From Phycisphaerae bacterium (lineage in GTDB: Bacteria; Planctomycetota; Phycisphaerae; UBA1845; PWPN01): a stretch of DNA of 64,000 nt. Below the pieces are notes generated by a model, which had not been told where the DNA came from, searched no databases, and saw nothing but the letters and a program-made list of their open reading frames with translations. Below are positions 33,994-42,028 of the stretch, one piece after another. The position numbers were made by a program, and so were the translations under genes. Each line of letters begins with the position of its first letter. The first letter of the stretch is position 1. The stretch lies in contig DAOOIV010000010.1 in NCBI GenBank assembly GCA_035384605.1, positions 1 through 64,000 on the forward strand, read 5' to 3'.

Positions 33994-35451
33994 ATGAGCA
34001 GCGCGTGGCGCACCGAGCATGATCTGATCGGCAGCCTGCCCGTTCCGGCCGATGCCTTGTACGGCATTCACACCGCCCGGGCACTGCGGCATTTCACGCT
34101 GGCCGGCCGGCCCGTACACCCTCAAATGATCCGGGCCTACGGAACCGTGAAGCTCGCCTGCGCGATGACCAACCGGGCCTTGGGATGCTGGACCGATGAC
34201 CCAGCCAAGGCCGACGCCATCGAACGCGCATGCCGCGAGATGGGCGAGGGATTGCTCGACGGCGGCGTACAGGTTGACCTGCTGCAAGGCGGAGCCGGCA
34301 CCAGTACCAACATGAACGTCAATGAAGTCCTGGCCAATCGCGCCCTTCAAATCCTGGGCGAACCGCTCGGTGAATACCGGCGAGTCAGTCCGCTGGACGA
34401 CATCAACCTTCACCAATCCACGAATGACACTTACCCGACGGCCCTCAGACTGGCCGCCATCCGCATGCTTGCCGGGCTGGAAGAACGCGTAGTCGGTCTA
34501 CAAGAAGCCTTCCAGGCCGCCGAGAAGCGCTTTGCCCACGTGGTCAAGGTCGGACGCACCCAGATGCAGGATGCGGTGTTGATCACGCTCGGGCGGGAAA
34601 TGGCCGCGTATGCCGAAGCGTTCAGCCGTGATCGCTGGCGCATCTACAAATGCCAGGAGCGGCTGAGAGTTGTCAATCTGGGCGGCACGGCAATCGGAAC
34701 GGGGCTTGCAGCCCCTCGGGATTTCATCTTTCGAGTTGCAGAGACGCTGCGAGACCTGACCGGCATCGGCTTTGCGCGAGCCGAAAACCTTGTCGATGCC
34801 ACACAAAACGCCGATGTCTTCGTTGAGGTCTCCGGGATTCTCAAGGCTTGCGCGGCGTCGCTCCTCAAAATATGCACGGACCTTCGTTTCATGTCTTCTG
34901 GCCCGGAGGCGGGCGTGGGTGAGATCCGTCTGCCACAGCTTCAGGCAGGCTCTTCGATCATGCCCGGCAAGGTCAACCCGGTCATCCCCGAGGCCGTCAG
35001 CCAGGCGGCGATGCTGGTCATGGGGCATGACGCGACCCTGACAATGGCTTGTGCCGCCGGAAACCTGGAACTGAATCCCTTTTTGCCGCTGGTGGCCTGC
35101 TGCCTGCTGGAGAGCATCGAACTACTCGAGCGAAGCTGCGACGCGCTGCGAAGGTATTGTGTCGAAGGTATCGAAGCCGACGAGGCCCGTTGCCGTCGCC
35201 ATGTGGATGCCGCCACGGCCACGGTGACCGCCCTGCTGCCGGCTCTGGGCTATGAACAAGCGTGCCGCATCGCGCTCAAAGCACGCCAGGGCGGACGTTG
35301 CATTCGCGATGTCGTTGTCGAAGAGGGGTTGTTGACCGCCCAGGCATTCGATGAGATGGTCAGCCCCGAGGCCGTCTGTCGTCTCGGCTCGCCCATGATC
35401 AGGCGGCCGAACGCTGAGTATGGGCCTGTCGGCCAAGGCGGGGCGCCATGA
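33994..35451 (+). CDS. aspA: Aspartate ammonia-lyase (aspartase/fumarase superfamily)
   Basis: 485 residues with the three conserved regions of the superfamily: GAGTSTNMNVNEV, LHQSTNDTYPTA and the signature loop GSSIMPGKVNPVIPE carrying the catalytic serine. The first region matches aspartases. The gene sits between hydG and hydF, overlapping hydF by four bases (ATGA). An aspartase gene in hydrogenase-maturation operons recurs in many anaerobes; a plausible reason is ammonia or fumarate supply linked to making the dithiomethylamine bridge, but this is not shown. Fumarase activity is the main alternative. Confidence 0.9.
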   Translation: MSSAWRTEHDLIGSLPVPADALYGIHTARALRHFTLAGRPVHPQMIRAYGTVKLACAMTNRALGCWTDDPAKADAIERACREMGEGLLDGGVQVDLLQGGAGTSTNMNVNEVLANRALQILGEPLGEYRRVSPLDDINLHQSTNDTYPTALRLAAIRMLAGLEERVVGLQEAFQAAEKRFAHVVKVGRTQMQDAVLITLGREMAAYAEAFSRDRWRIYKCQERLRVVNLGGTAIGTGLAAPRDFIFRVAETLRDLTGIGFARAENLVDATQNADVFVEVSGILKACAASLLKICTDLRFMSSGPEAGVGEIRLPQLQAGSSIMPGKVNPVIPEAVSQAAMLVMGHDATLTMACAAGNLELNPFLPLVACCLLESIELLERSCDALRRYCVEGIEADEARCRRHVDAATATVTALLPALGYEQACRIALKARQGGRCIRDVVVEEGLLTAQAFDEMVSPEAVCRLGSPMIRRPNAEYGPVGQGGAP

Positions 35452-36719
35452 CCACTTCGACACCCAAAGGATTTCGGCTCCATATCGGCATTTTCGGACG
35501 CCGAAACGTCGGCAAATCCAGCCTGCTCAACGCCGTTACCCGGCAGAACGTGTCCATCGTGTCCGAATTCGCCGGAACCACGACCGACCCGGTCGAGAAG
35601 CCCATGGAGCTGCTGCCGCTCGGTCCGGTGTTGTTCATCGACACCGCCGGAGTGGACGACGCGGGGGCCTTGGGCGAATTGCGCGTCGGAAAAACGCGCC
35701 AGGTGTTTGATCGCACGGACCTGGGCGTGATCGTCGCCGAGCCGTCAATCTGGAGTGATTTCGAGGAACGCATCCTCAATGAACTGGCCTCGCGACAAAT
35801 CCCGGTGCTCGTGGTGTTCAACAAATGCGACGTGGCGATGCCGGACGCGGCGGTTGTCGAGCGGCTTGCCGCTCGAAAGGTGCCCGTGGTTCGGACGGCG
35901 GCAACCTCCGGCCAGGGCATCCTCGATTTCCGCCAGGCCCTGCTGGACAACGCTCCGGCCGACTTCGTGAACAACCCGCGTATCCTCGCAGACATCGTCG
36001 GGCCGGGCGAGATGGCGGTGCTGGTCGTTCCCATCGACAAGGAAGCCCCAAAGGGTCGGTTGATCCTGCCGCAGGTTCAGGCCATTCGCGACCTGCTGGA
36101 CGGCGATGCTTACTGCATGGTGGTCAAGGAGCGGGAGCTCCGCAATGCCCTGGACCGGCTGAAATCGCCGCCCAAGCTCGTGGTCACCGATTCGCAGGCC
36201 TTTCTCAAGGTCGCGGCGGATACGCCCGCTGAGGTCATGCTGACCAGCTTCTCGATTCTGTTTGCGAGGTTCAAAGGCGACCTGATCACCCAGGTCGAAG
36301 GGACGCTGGCCGTCGACTCGCTGGTTGCCGGGGACCGGATCCTCGTCGCCGAAGCATGTTCGCATCATCCCATCGGCGAGGACATCGGTCGGGTGAAGAT
36401 TCCTCGGTGGCTGACGCAATACGTCGGCGGGAAGATCGAGTTTGTCACCGTTCAAGGGCACGATTTCCCCGAGGACCTCTCGTCCTACAAGCTGATTATT
36501 CACTGCGGAGCCTGCATGTGGAACCGCCGCGAAATGCTCAGCCGAATCATGCGATGCCGGCAGGCCCGGATACCCATCACCAACTACGGCCTGGTCATCG
36601 CCCACAGCCTGGGAATACTGGAGCGGGCGTTGCAACCATTCCCGGCCGCACTCGAAATACTCCGTCGTGCCCGCGATTTCGGTGCAGCCGCATCGCGTCA
36701 AGCGCAGGGCCTGCCGTGA
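35448..36719 (+). CDS. hydF: HydF, GTPase scaffold for H-cluster assembly
   Basis: 423 residues. GTPase domain with G1 GRRNVGKSSL, T in GTTTDPVEK, G3 DTAGVDD, G4 NKCD; a dimerisation part; and the C-terminal Fe-S site (EACSHHP ... HCGACMWNRREM), giving the three Cys and His ligands. HydF holds the diiron precursor made by HydG and HydE and inserts it into HydA. Its ATG overlaps aspA and its stop overlaps hydE (GTGA), so the three are coupled. Confidence 0.96.
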   Translation: MTTSTPKGFRLHIGIFGRRNVGKSSLLNAVTRQNVSIVSEFAGTTTDPVEKPMELLPLGPVLFIDTAGVDDAGALGELRVGKTRQVFDRTDLGVIVAEPSIWSDFEERILNELASRQIPVLVVFNKCDVAMPDAAVVERLAARKVPVVRTAATSGQGILDFRQALLDNAPADFVNNPRILADIVGPGEMAVLVVPIDKEAPKGRLILPQVQAIRDLLDGDAYCMVVKERELRNALDRLKSPPKLVVTDSQAFLKVAADTPAEVMLTSFSILFARFKGDLITQVEGTLAVDSLVAGDRILVAEACSHHPIGEDIGRVKIPRWLTQYVGGKIEFVTVQGHDFPEDLSSYKLIIHCGACMWNRREMLSRIMRCRQARIPITNYGLVIAHSLGILERALQPFPAALEILRRARDFGAAASRQAQGLP

Positions 36720-37789
36720 ACCGGACTCCTCCCGCCGCCGCACCCACACCCACACGCGAGGAGCTCTTGCGATGGCTTCGCGAGGATGACGCATCGCGGC
36801 TGGGGCAATTGTGGACGATGGCCGATGAAACGCGCCGCCGAAACGTGGGTGACGCCGTCCACCTGCGCGGGTTGATCGAAATATCCAATCACTGTGTGCG
36901 CGAGTGTGCCTACTGTGGCCTGCGGGCGCCGAACCGATCCTTGCGACGATATCGGATGACCGCCGACGAGATCATGGCCTGCACGGCCGCCGCGGTCGAG
37001 TTCGGATACGGTACGGTCGTGCTCCAATCCGGCGAGGACGATGGCATCAGGCAACAATGGCTGGCCGACGTCATTCGCAAGATCAAGAGCGAAACGAGTC
37101 TAGCCGTCACGCTCAGCCTCGGCGAGCGGCCCGAGGAGGACCTGGCTGCCTGGCGCCAGGCCGGCGCCGACCGCTACTTGCTGCGGTTTGAAACGTCCGA
37201 CCCCGTGCTATACAAGCTCATTCACCCGCCGCGCCCTGGGCGGTTATCCGACCGCTTTGCCATTCTGAACCAGCTCCGGGAACTGGGCTATGAAGTCGGC
37301 AGCGGCGTTATGATCGGCATCCCTGGACAGACGTACGACAGCCTCGCGGATGATCTCGAAGCTTTCCGGCGGCTTGACCTCGATATGATCGGCGTGGGAC
37401 CGTACATCTCTCACCCCGCGACGCCTCTGGCCAAACACTCAGGCCTCCGCCCGATACCCCCCGAGCAACAGGTGCCGAACACCGAATTAATGACCTACAA
37501 GGTCCTTGCCCTGACGCGTCTGGTCCGCCCCGACGCGAACATCCCCAGCACCACCGCCCTGGCAACGCTCAACAAGGACGCCGGACGGGAACTGGGCCTG
37601 TCACGCGGGGCCAACGTGGTGATGCCCAATCTCACCCCCCCGCAATACCGCACCCTGTACGAAATCTACCCGTCGAAAGCCTGCCTTTTTGAGAATGCGG
37701 AAGACTGCCGATCCTGCCTCAAGAACCGCATCCTGGCCATGGGACGGACCATCGGCCAAGGACCGGGCAGCCGGCGGCAGACCGCCTGA
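36716..37789 (+). CDS. hydE: HydE, radical-SAM protein for H-cluster assembly
   Basis: 357 residues from GTG 36716, which overlaps the hydF stop; the open frame continues far upstream inside hydF but only as an accidental extension. Radical-SAM motif NHCVRECAYCGLRAPN (CxxxCxxC), then the HydE/BioB-type barrel (VVLQSGEDDG, RFETSDPVLY, GSGVMIGIPGQTYDSLADDL, SHPATPLA). HydE works on the HydG product to build the [2Fe] subcluster. It ends the maturation block. No other gene follows closely on this strand. Confidence 0.96.
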   Translation: MNRTPPAAAPTPTREELLRWLREDDASRLGQLWTMADETRRRNVGDAVHLRGLIEISNHCVRECAYCGLRAPNRSLRRYRMTADEIMACTAAAVEFGYGTVVLQSGEDDGIRQQWLADVIRKIKSETSLAVTLSLGERPEEDLAAWRQAGADRYLLRFETSDPVLYKLIHPPRPGRLSDRFAILNQLRELGYEVGSGVMIGIPGQTYDSLADDLEAFRRLDLDMIGVGPYISHPATPLAKHSGLRPIPPEQQVPNTELMTYKVLALTRLVRPDANIPSTTALATLNKDAGRELGLSRGANVVMPNLTPPQYRTLYEIYPSKACLFENAEDCRSCLKNRILAMGRTIGQGPGSRRQTA

Positions 37790-37866
37790 TTGACTGCCCC
37801 CTCGTAAGTTGTGTCAACCGCCCAATCCGCTAAACTGTGCATGGCAACCATCACCGGAGCACAGAA

Positions 37867-38310
37867 ATGGACATGCAGCAGATCGCTCGTTTTTTCGACC
37901 GTGACAAGCTGGCCAAGCACCTGGACATCGAGCTGGTCGACGTCTCGCCCGGCCAGGCGACGACTCGGATGACCATCCAGGACAAACACCTCAACGGAGT
38001 CAACATCACCCACGGCGGGGCAATCTTCTCACTCGCCGATTTTGCCTTCGCGGTGGCCTCGAATTCCCATGGCACGCTGGCGGTCGCGATCAACGCCAAC
38101 ATCTCCTTCCTGAAAGCCACCACCAGTGGCGTGCTCACCGCCAGAGCACGGGAAGTCGCCCGCAGCAAACGGCTCGCCACCTATCAGATCGAGGTAACCG
38201 ACGAGGAAGGCGCGACCGTCGCCGGCTTTCAGGGAACCGTCTACCGCAAGCAGGAACCGCTCCCGCTCGAAGAAGACCTTACTCCACCTTCATCTGGCGG
38301 CGGTCGATGA
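37867..38310 (+). CDS. PaaI-like hotdog-fold acyl-CoA thioesterase
   Basis: 147 residues from ATG 37867, preceded by GGAG at about 37854. HLDIELVDVSPGQATTRMTI ... HLNGVNITHGGAIFSLADFAFAVASNS carries the hotdog thioesterase signature (N-G-x-x-x-HGG-x-x-x-x-L-x-D). It probably hydrolyses aryl- or acyl-CoA made by the phenylacetate-CoA ligases encoded on the opposite strand. Its 3' end overlaps the end of the paaK gene by 32 bases in convergent orientation. Confidence 0.85.
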   Translation: MDMQQIARFFDRDKLAKHLDIELVDVSPGQATTRMTIQDKHLNGVNITHGGAIFSLADFAFAVASNSHGTLAVAINANISFLKATTSGVLTARAREVARSKRLATYQIEVTDEEGATVAGFQGTVYRKQEPLPLEEDLTPPSSGGGR

Positions 38311-39604
38311 CCCGTTTGGCCTTGCCCTGAAAGCGCTCCAGCGACTGCGGCTTGACCAGCTCGACGTTCATCCGCAGCCCGGTAATGGCGTGGATCTCGC
38401 GATCGATGCGGTCGCGAAGGGCCTGCATTTCCCGCATACGGTCGGAAAAATCCTCCGGCCGGACCTCGACACGCACGGTGACCTGGTCAAGGGCCCCCGG
38501 ACGCGACAACTCGATCTGGTAGTGCGGCGAAGTGCCCTCGACACGCAGCAGAGCCTCTTCGATCTGAGAGGGAAAGACGTTGACGCCGCGAATGATCAGC
38601 ATGTCGTCGGTCCGACCGATGACCCGGCTCATCCGCACCGTCGTCCGCCCGCAGCGGCAGGGCGTATCGTCCAGTCGGGCGATGTCGCGGGTGCGGTAGC
38701 GGATCAGCGGCAAGGCCTCCTTGGTGATGGTGGTGAAAACCAGTTCGCCGGCTTCGCCCGTGGCCACGGGCTCCAGCGTGTCGGGATCCACGCACTCGAC
38801 GATGAAGTGATCCTCCTGAATGTGCATGCCCTGCTGAAGAGTGCACTCTCCGCTGACGCCCGGACCGATCACCTCGCTGAGCCCGTAGTTGTTGAAGGCT
38901 ACGATGCCCAGCTCCTGTTCGATCCGGGTCCGCATGTCCTCGGTCCACGGCTCGGCGCCGAAGTGCCCGAACTTGAGCGGTATCTGCTCGGGGGTCATGC
39001 CCTGATCCCGGGCCGCCTCGGCGATGTTGAGGGCGTAGCTCGGCGTGCAGATCAGCACCTGCACGTTCAAGTCGCAGATCAGCATGAGCTGACGAGGGGT
39101 GTTCCCGGCCGACGCCGGCACGATCGCCGCCCCGACCTTCTCGACGCCCTGGTGCAGACCGAAACCTCCAGTGAACAATCCGTAACCGAACGCAATCTGC
39201 ACGAAGTGCTCCGGCCGAAGCCCGCCCGCGACCAGGAAGCGGGCGCACAGATTCGACCAGATGTCCATGTCCTGGGCCGTGTAGGCGACAAACGTCGGTT
39301 TGCCCGTCGTGCCGGATGAACCGTGAATACGGACCAGTTTTTCACGCTCTACGGCCAGGAAACCCAAGGGATAATAACGTCGAAGGTCGTCTTTAGTGGT
39401 GAAAGGAAGACGTCGAAGATCGTCCAGCGAACGAATCGAATCGGCGCTCACGCCGGTGCTGGCGAATGCCTCCCTGTAGAAGGGAACGTCTGCGACGCGC
39501 CTGACGCAATCCTTGAGCCGCTCAAGCTGCAGCCGACGAAGCTCGGCCCGCGGCATCGTCTCGGCAGGATCCCAGATCCGATTCTCCACCTTGAACTGGG
39601 CCAT
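38279..39604 (-). CDS. paaK: Phenylacetate-CoA ligase (second copy)
   Basis: 441 residues from ATG 39604 (MAQFKVENRIWDP); the frame runs to 40030 but that part overlaps the ACT gene and has no family pattern. ANL-superfamily motifs: RIHGSSGTTGKPTFVAYT (P-loop), FGYGLFTGGFGLHQG, NNYGLSEVIGPGV, RTRDIARLDDTPC, GRTDDMLIIRGVNVFPSQIE and the end FQGKAKRVIDRR with the catalytic lysine. It activates phenylacetate or another aryl acid to its CoA thioester. About half of the residues appear to agree with the copy at 40146-41480, so the two probably differ in substrate. Confidence 0.9.
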   Translation of the reverse strand: MAQFKVENRIWDPAETMPRAELRRLQLERLKDCVRRVADVPFYREAFASTGVSADSIRSLDDLRRLPFTTKDDLRRYYPLGFLAVEREKLVRIHGSSGTTGKPTFVAYTAQDMDIWSNLCARFLVAGGLRPEHFVQIAFGYGLFTGGFGLHQGVEKVGAAIVPASAGNTPRQLMLICDLNVQVLICTPSYALNIAEAARDQGMTPEQIPLKFGHFGAEPWTEDMRTRIEQELGIVAFNNYGLSEVIGPGVSGECTLQQGMHIQEDHFIVECVDPDTLEPVATGEAGELVFTTITKEALPLIRYRTRDIARLDDTPCRCGRTTVRMSRVIGRTDDMLIIRGVNVFPSQIEEALLRVEGTSPHYQIELSRPGALDQVTVRVEVRPEDFSDRMREMQALRDRIDREIHAITGLRMNVELVKPQSLERFQGKAKRVIDRRQMKVE

Positions 39605-39690
39605 CACACTCACCATCCGCTTTCCCGGGCCGGCGGCACAAGCCCGACGGAAACCCCGATCGCAGGACTTCGCCCGTCGGATTCGCCCGA

Positions 39691-40131
39691 CTAGACGTTC
39701 GCCTGTTCGTATATTTCCACGCTCGATACCGGGTTGATACCCTTGGCTTGAAAGGCCTCCACCGCCGCGTCCATGTCCTCGAAGCGGAACACCAGGACCG
39801 CGCGGTTGCCCCGCCGGAACGTGAACGAGTACGTGTACTCGATGTTCAGCGAGAATTCCTCGATCACCGCGAGGATGTCGTCCAGCCCGCCGGGATGGTC
39901 GGGAACCTCCAGGGCGATCACCTCGGTGACATTGACCACGCAGCCGCCCTTCTCCAGCGCCGCCTTGGCCTTCTGCCAGTCCTGCACGATCATCCTGAGA
40001 ATGCCGAACTGCTGGGTGTCGGCCAGGCACAGCGTCAGGATGTTCACCCCCGCCTCGGCCAGGATGCGAATCGGGCTCCGCAACTGCCGCGGTTTATTCT
40101 CAATGAACAGTGAAAGCTGGTGAAGTTTCAT
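39691..40131 (-). CDS. Tandem ACT-domain protein
   Basis: 146 residues forming two ACT repeats: MKLHQLSLFIENKPRQLRSPIRILAEAGVNILTL and EVPDHPGGLDDILAVIEEFSLNIEYTYSF. ACT domains bind amino acids, and this short protein type is regularly encoded next to phenylacetate-CoA ligase and indolepyruvate oxidoreductase genes. It probably senses an aromatic or branched amino acid and controls the ligases or pathway. It lies between the two paaK genes, 14 bases after the upstream one. Confidence 0.85.
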   Translation of the reverse strand: MKLHQLSLFIENKPRQLRSPIRILAEAGVNILTLCLADTQQFGILRMIVQDWQKAKAALEKGGCVVNVTEVIALEVPDHPGGLDDILAVIEEFSLNIEYTYSFTFRRGNRAVLVFRFEDMDAAVEAFQAKGINPVSSVEIYEQANV

Positions 40132-40145
40132 GGTCCGACCTCTTT

Positions 40146-41480
40146 CTACTCGTTCCTGCGATCGATGACTCTCTTGGCCTTGCCCTGGCTCCGCTCAATG
40201 GTGTGCGGCTCCACCAGACGCAGGTTGACCCGAATTCCGATGATATGCTCGATCGAACTGGCCAGCTTCTGCTTCAAGGCCTCCAGCGACCGCACCTTGT
40301 CACTGAACCACTCGGCGAGCACCTCGACCTCGACGGTGATCTGGTCGAGCCCTTTCTCGCGGGTGAGAATGATCTGGTAGTGCGGCAGGGTACCTTCCAC
40401 CGCCAGCAGGGCGGCCTCGATCTGAGACGGATAGACGTTGACGCCGCGAATGATGAACATATCGTCGCTGCGCCGGGAGATCCGGCGGATCCGCCGGATC
40501 GTGCGCCCGCAGCGGCTCGGGCCGCTGATGAACGCCGTGATGTCGCGGGTGCGGTAACGAATGACCGGCATGGCCTTCTTACTCAGGGTCGTCAGCACCA
40601 GCTCCCCCTCCTGGCCCTCCGGCAGAACCTCACACGTCTCCGGATCGATGATTTCAGGATAGAAATGGTCCTCGAAGATGAACAGGCCCTCCTGGTACGG
40701 CGTCTCGGACGCCACGCCCGGACCGATGATCTCCGAAAGACCGTAGATGTCCATCGCCTTGATGCCCGATTCCCTCTCGATGTACTGGCGCATCGCCTCG
40801 CTCCAGGGTTCCGCTCCGAAAACACCGGCTCGCAGGGGCAGTTGGCGAATATCCACGCCCAGTTCCTTGGCCCGCTCGATCAGGTGGATGAAGTAGGTCG
40901 GCGTGCAGCATATCGCCGTCACGCCGAAATCCTTCATCACCATGATCTGCCGGTCCGTGTTGCCCCCGGAGATGGGAATGACGGTGGCCCCGAGGGCCTC
41001 GCCGCCGTAGTGGGCCCCCAGACCGCCCGTGAACAGGCCGTAACCATACGCGTTCTGAATGATGTCGCCCCGGTGCAGTCCGCACGCCGCGAAGGTGCGC
41101 ACCATGACGCTGGCCCAGACCTCCAGGTCTTCCTGAGTGTAGGCCACCACGATCGGCTTGCCCGTCGTCCCGCTCGACGCGTGTAACCGGACGATTTCCT
41201 GCATGGGGCTCGCAAAAAGACCGAACGGATATGTGTCCCGCAGGTCCGTCTTGACCATGAACGGCATCTTGGCGACGTCGTCCAGTGACCGGATGTCGGC
41301 CGGCGTCAGCCCTCGCTCCTGCATGCGCTGGCGGAAAAGCTCGACGTGATCGTAGGCCCGCCGGACGACGGCCGTGAGCCGACGAAACTGCAGATCTCGC
41401 AACTGCGGTATCGGCAGAAAGTCCGGAGCGCTGGCCGGGTGAAAACCGCCCGGCAAATCATTCCACATTTCCTTGTACAT
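40146..41480 (-). CDS. paaK: Phenylacetate-CoA ligase (first copy)
   Basis: 444 residues with the full ANL set: RLHASSGTTGKPIVVAYTQEDLEVW, NAYGYGLFTGGLGAHYGGE, DIYGLSEIIGPGV, VIRYRTRDITAF, RRSDDMFIIRGVNVYPSQIEAALL and RSQGKAKRVIDRR at the end. Forms aryl-acetyl-CoA from the acid, ATP and CoA, or acts in reverse to conserve ATP. It comes directly after iorB, so arylacetyl-CoA made from aromatic 2-oxoacids could be turned into acid plus ATP in the style of ADP/AMP-forming fermentation (inference). Confidence 0.92.
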   Translation of the reverse strand: MYKEMWNDLPGGFHPASAPDFLPIPQLRDLQFRRLTAVVRRAYDHVELFRQRMQERGLTPADIRSLDDVAKMPFMVKTDLRDTYPFGLFASPMQEIVRLHASSGTTGKPIVVAYTQEDLEVWASVMVRTFAACGLHRGDIIQNAYGYGLFTGGLGAHYGGEALGATVIPISGGNTDRQIMVMKDFGVTAICCTPTYFIHLIERAKELGVDIRQLPLRAGVFGAEPWSEAMRQYIERESGIKAMDIYGLSEIIGPGVASETPYQEGLFIFEDHFYPEIIDPETCEVLPEGQEGELVLTTLSKKAMPVIRYRTRDITAFISGPSRCGRTIRRIRRISRRSDDMFIIRGVNVYPSQIEAALLAVEGTLPHYQIILTREKGLDQITVEVEVLAEWFSDKVRSLEALKQKLASSIEHIIGIRVNLRLVEPHTIERSQGKAKRVIDRRNE

Positions 41481-41509
41481 TGGTCTTCTCCCGTGCGATA
41501 ACGCCGGTC

Positions 41510-42028
41510 TCAGCAGGCCGACGAAGCCTGTTTCTCGCGCCCGACCGATCGACCGAGCAGAAAAGCCTTGATATTCGCTTCGTGCAGTTTCTCCGCAAGG
41601 CTGCCCTTCACCGCCGATAACCAGGTCGACTCCGGCAGCGGCAAATACGCGCTCAGCACGCCGAGCAGGGCAACGTTCAGGCTGCGCGGGCTGTCCAGCG
41701 ATGTGACCGGCACGTCGTCCGGGACGATCATCACCCCTCCCGGCTTGAGATGCCGCTTGCTGCCCTCAACCTCTTCAGGGGCCATCACCACGACGAAATC
41801 GGCCTCGCCTGCCGGAACCATCGGGCTGAAAACCTCGGCTCCAAAGCGAACGTCGCTGGTCACCGATCCGCCTCGCTGCGCCATGCCGTGGACCTCGCTC
41901 TTCTTCACGTCGAGGCCCTCGTCGAAAGCCACTTGGGCCAGGATATCCGAGGCCTTGAGCACTCCCTGACCCCCGAGTCCGGCAATCACGACGTTGGTCA
42001 CACCACTGGCCACGTTTTCCTCCGTCAT
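41510..42028 (-). CDS. iorB: Indolepyruvate:ferredoxin oxidoreductase, beta subunit
   Basis: 172 residues of the gamma-type pyruvate:ferredoxin oxidoreductase domain: VVIAGLGGQGVLKASDILAQVAFDEG, KKSEVHGMAQRGGSVTSDVRFG and LLGVLSAYLPLPESTW. It forms the IorAB enzyme with the alpha subunit, whose gene ends one base before the start of this one. The enzyme oxidatively decarboxylates aryl-pyruvates from Trp, Phe and Tyr to aryl-acetyl-CoA and passes electrons to ferredoxin. Confidence 0.92.
   Translation of the reverse strand: MTEENVASGVTNVVIAGLGGQGVLKASDILAQVAFDEGLDVKKSEVHGMAQRGGSVTSDVRFGAEVFSPMVPAGEADFVVVMAPEEVEGSKRHLKPGGVMIVPDDVPVTSLDSPRSLNVALLGVLSAYLPLPESTWLSAVKGSLAEKLHEANIKAFLLGRSVGREKQASSAC

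Noticed and set aside
36356..36715. 120-codon extension upstream of hydE
   Set aside because: It lies inside hydF in another frame; the GTG overlapping the hydF stop is the natural start.
39605..40030. 142-codon N-terminal extension of the second paaK
   Set aside because: It overlaps the ACT-domain gene, is Arg/Gly-rich, and the family begins at MAQFKVEN (39604).
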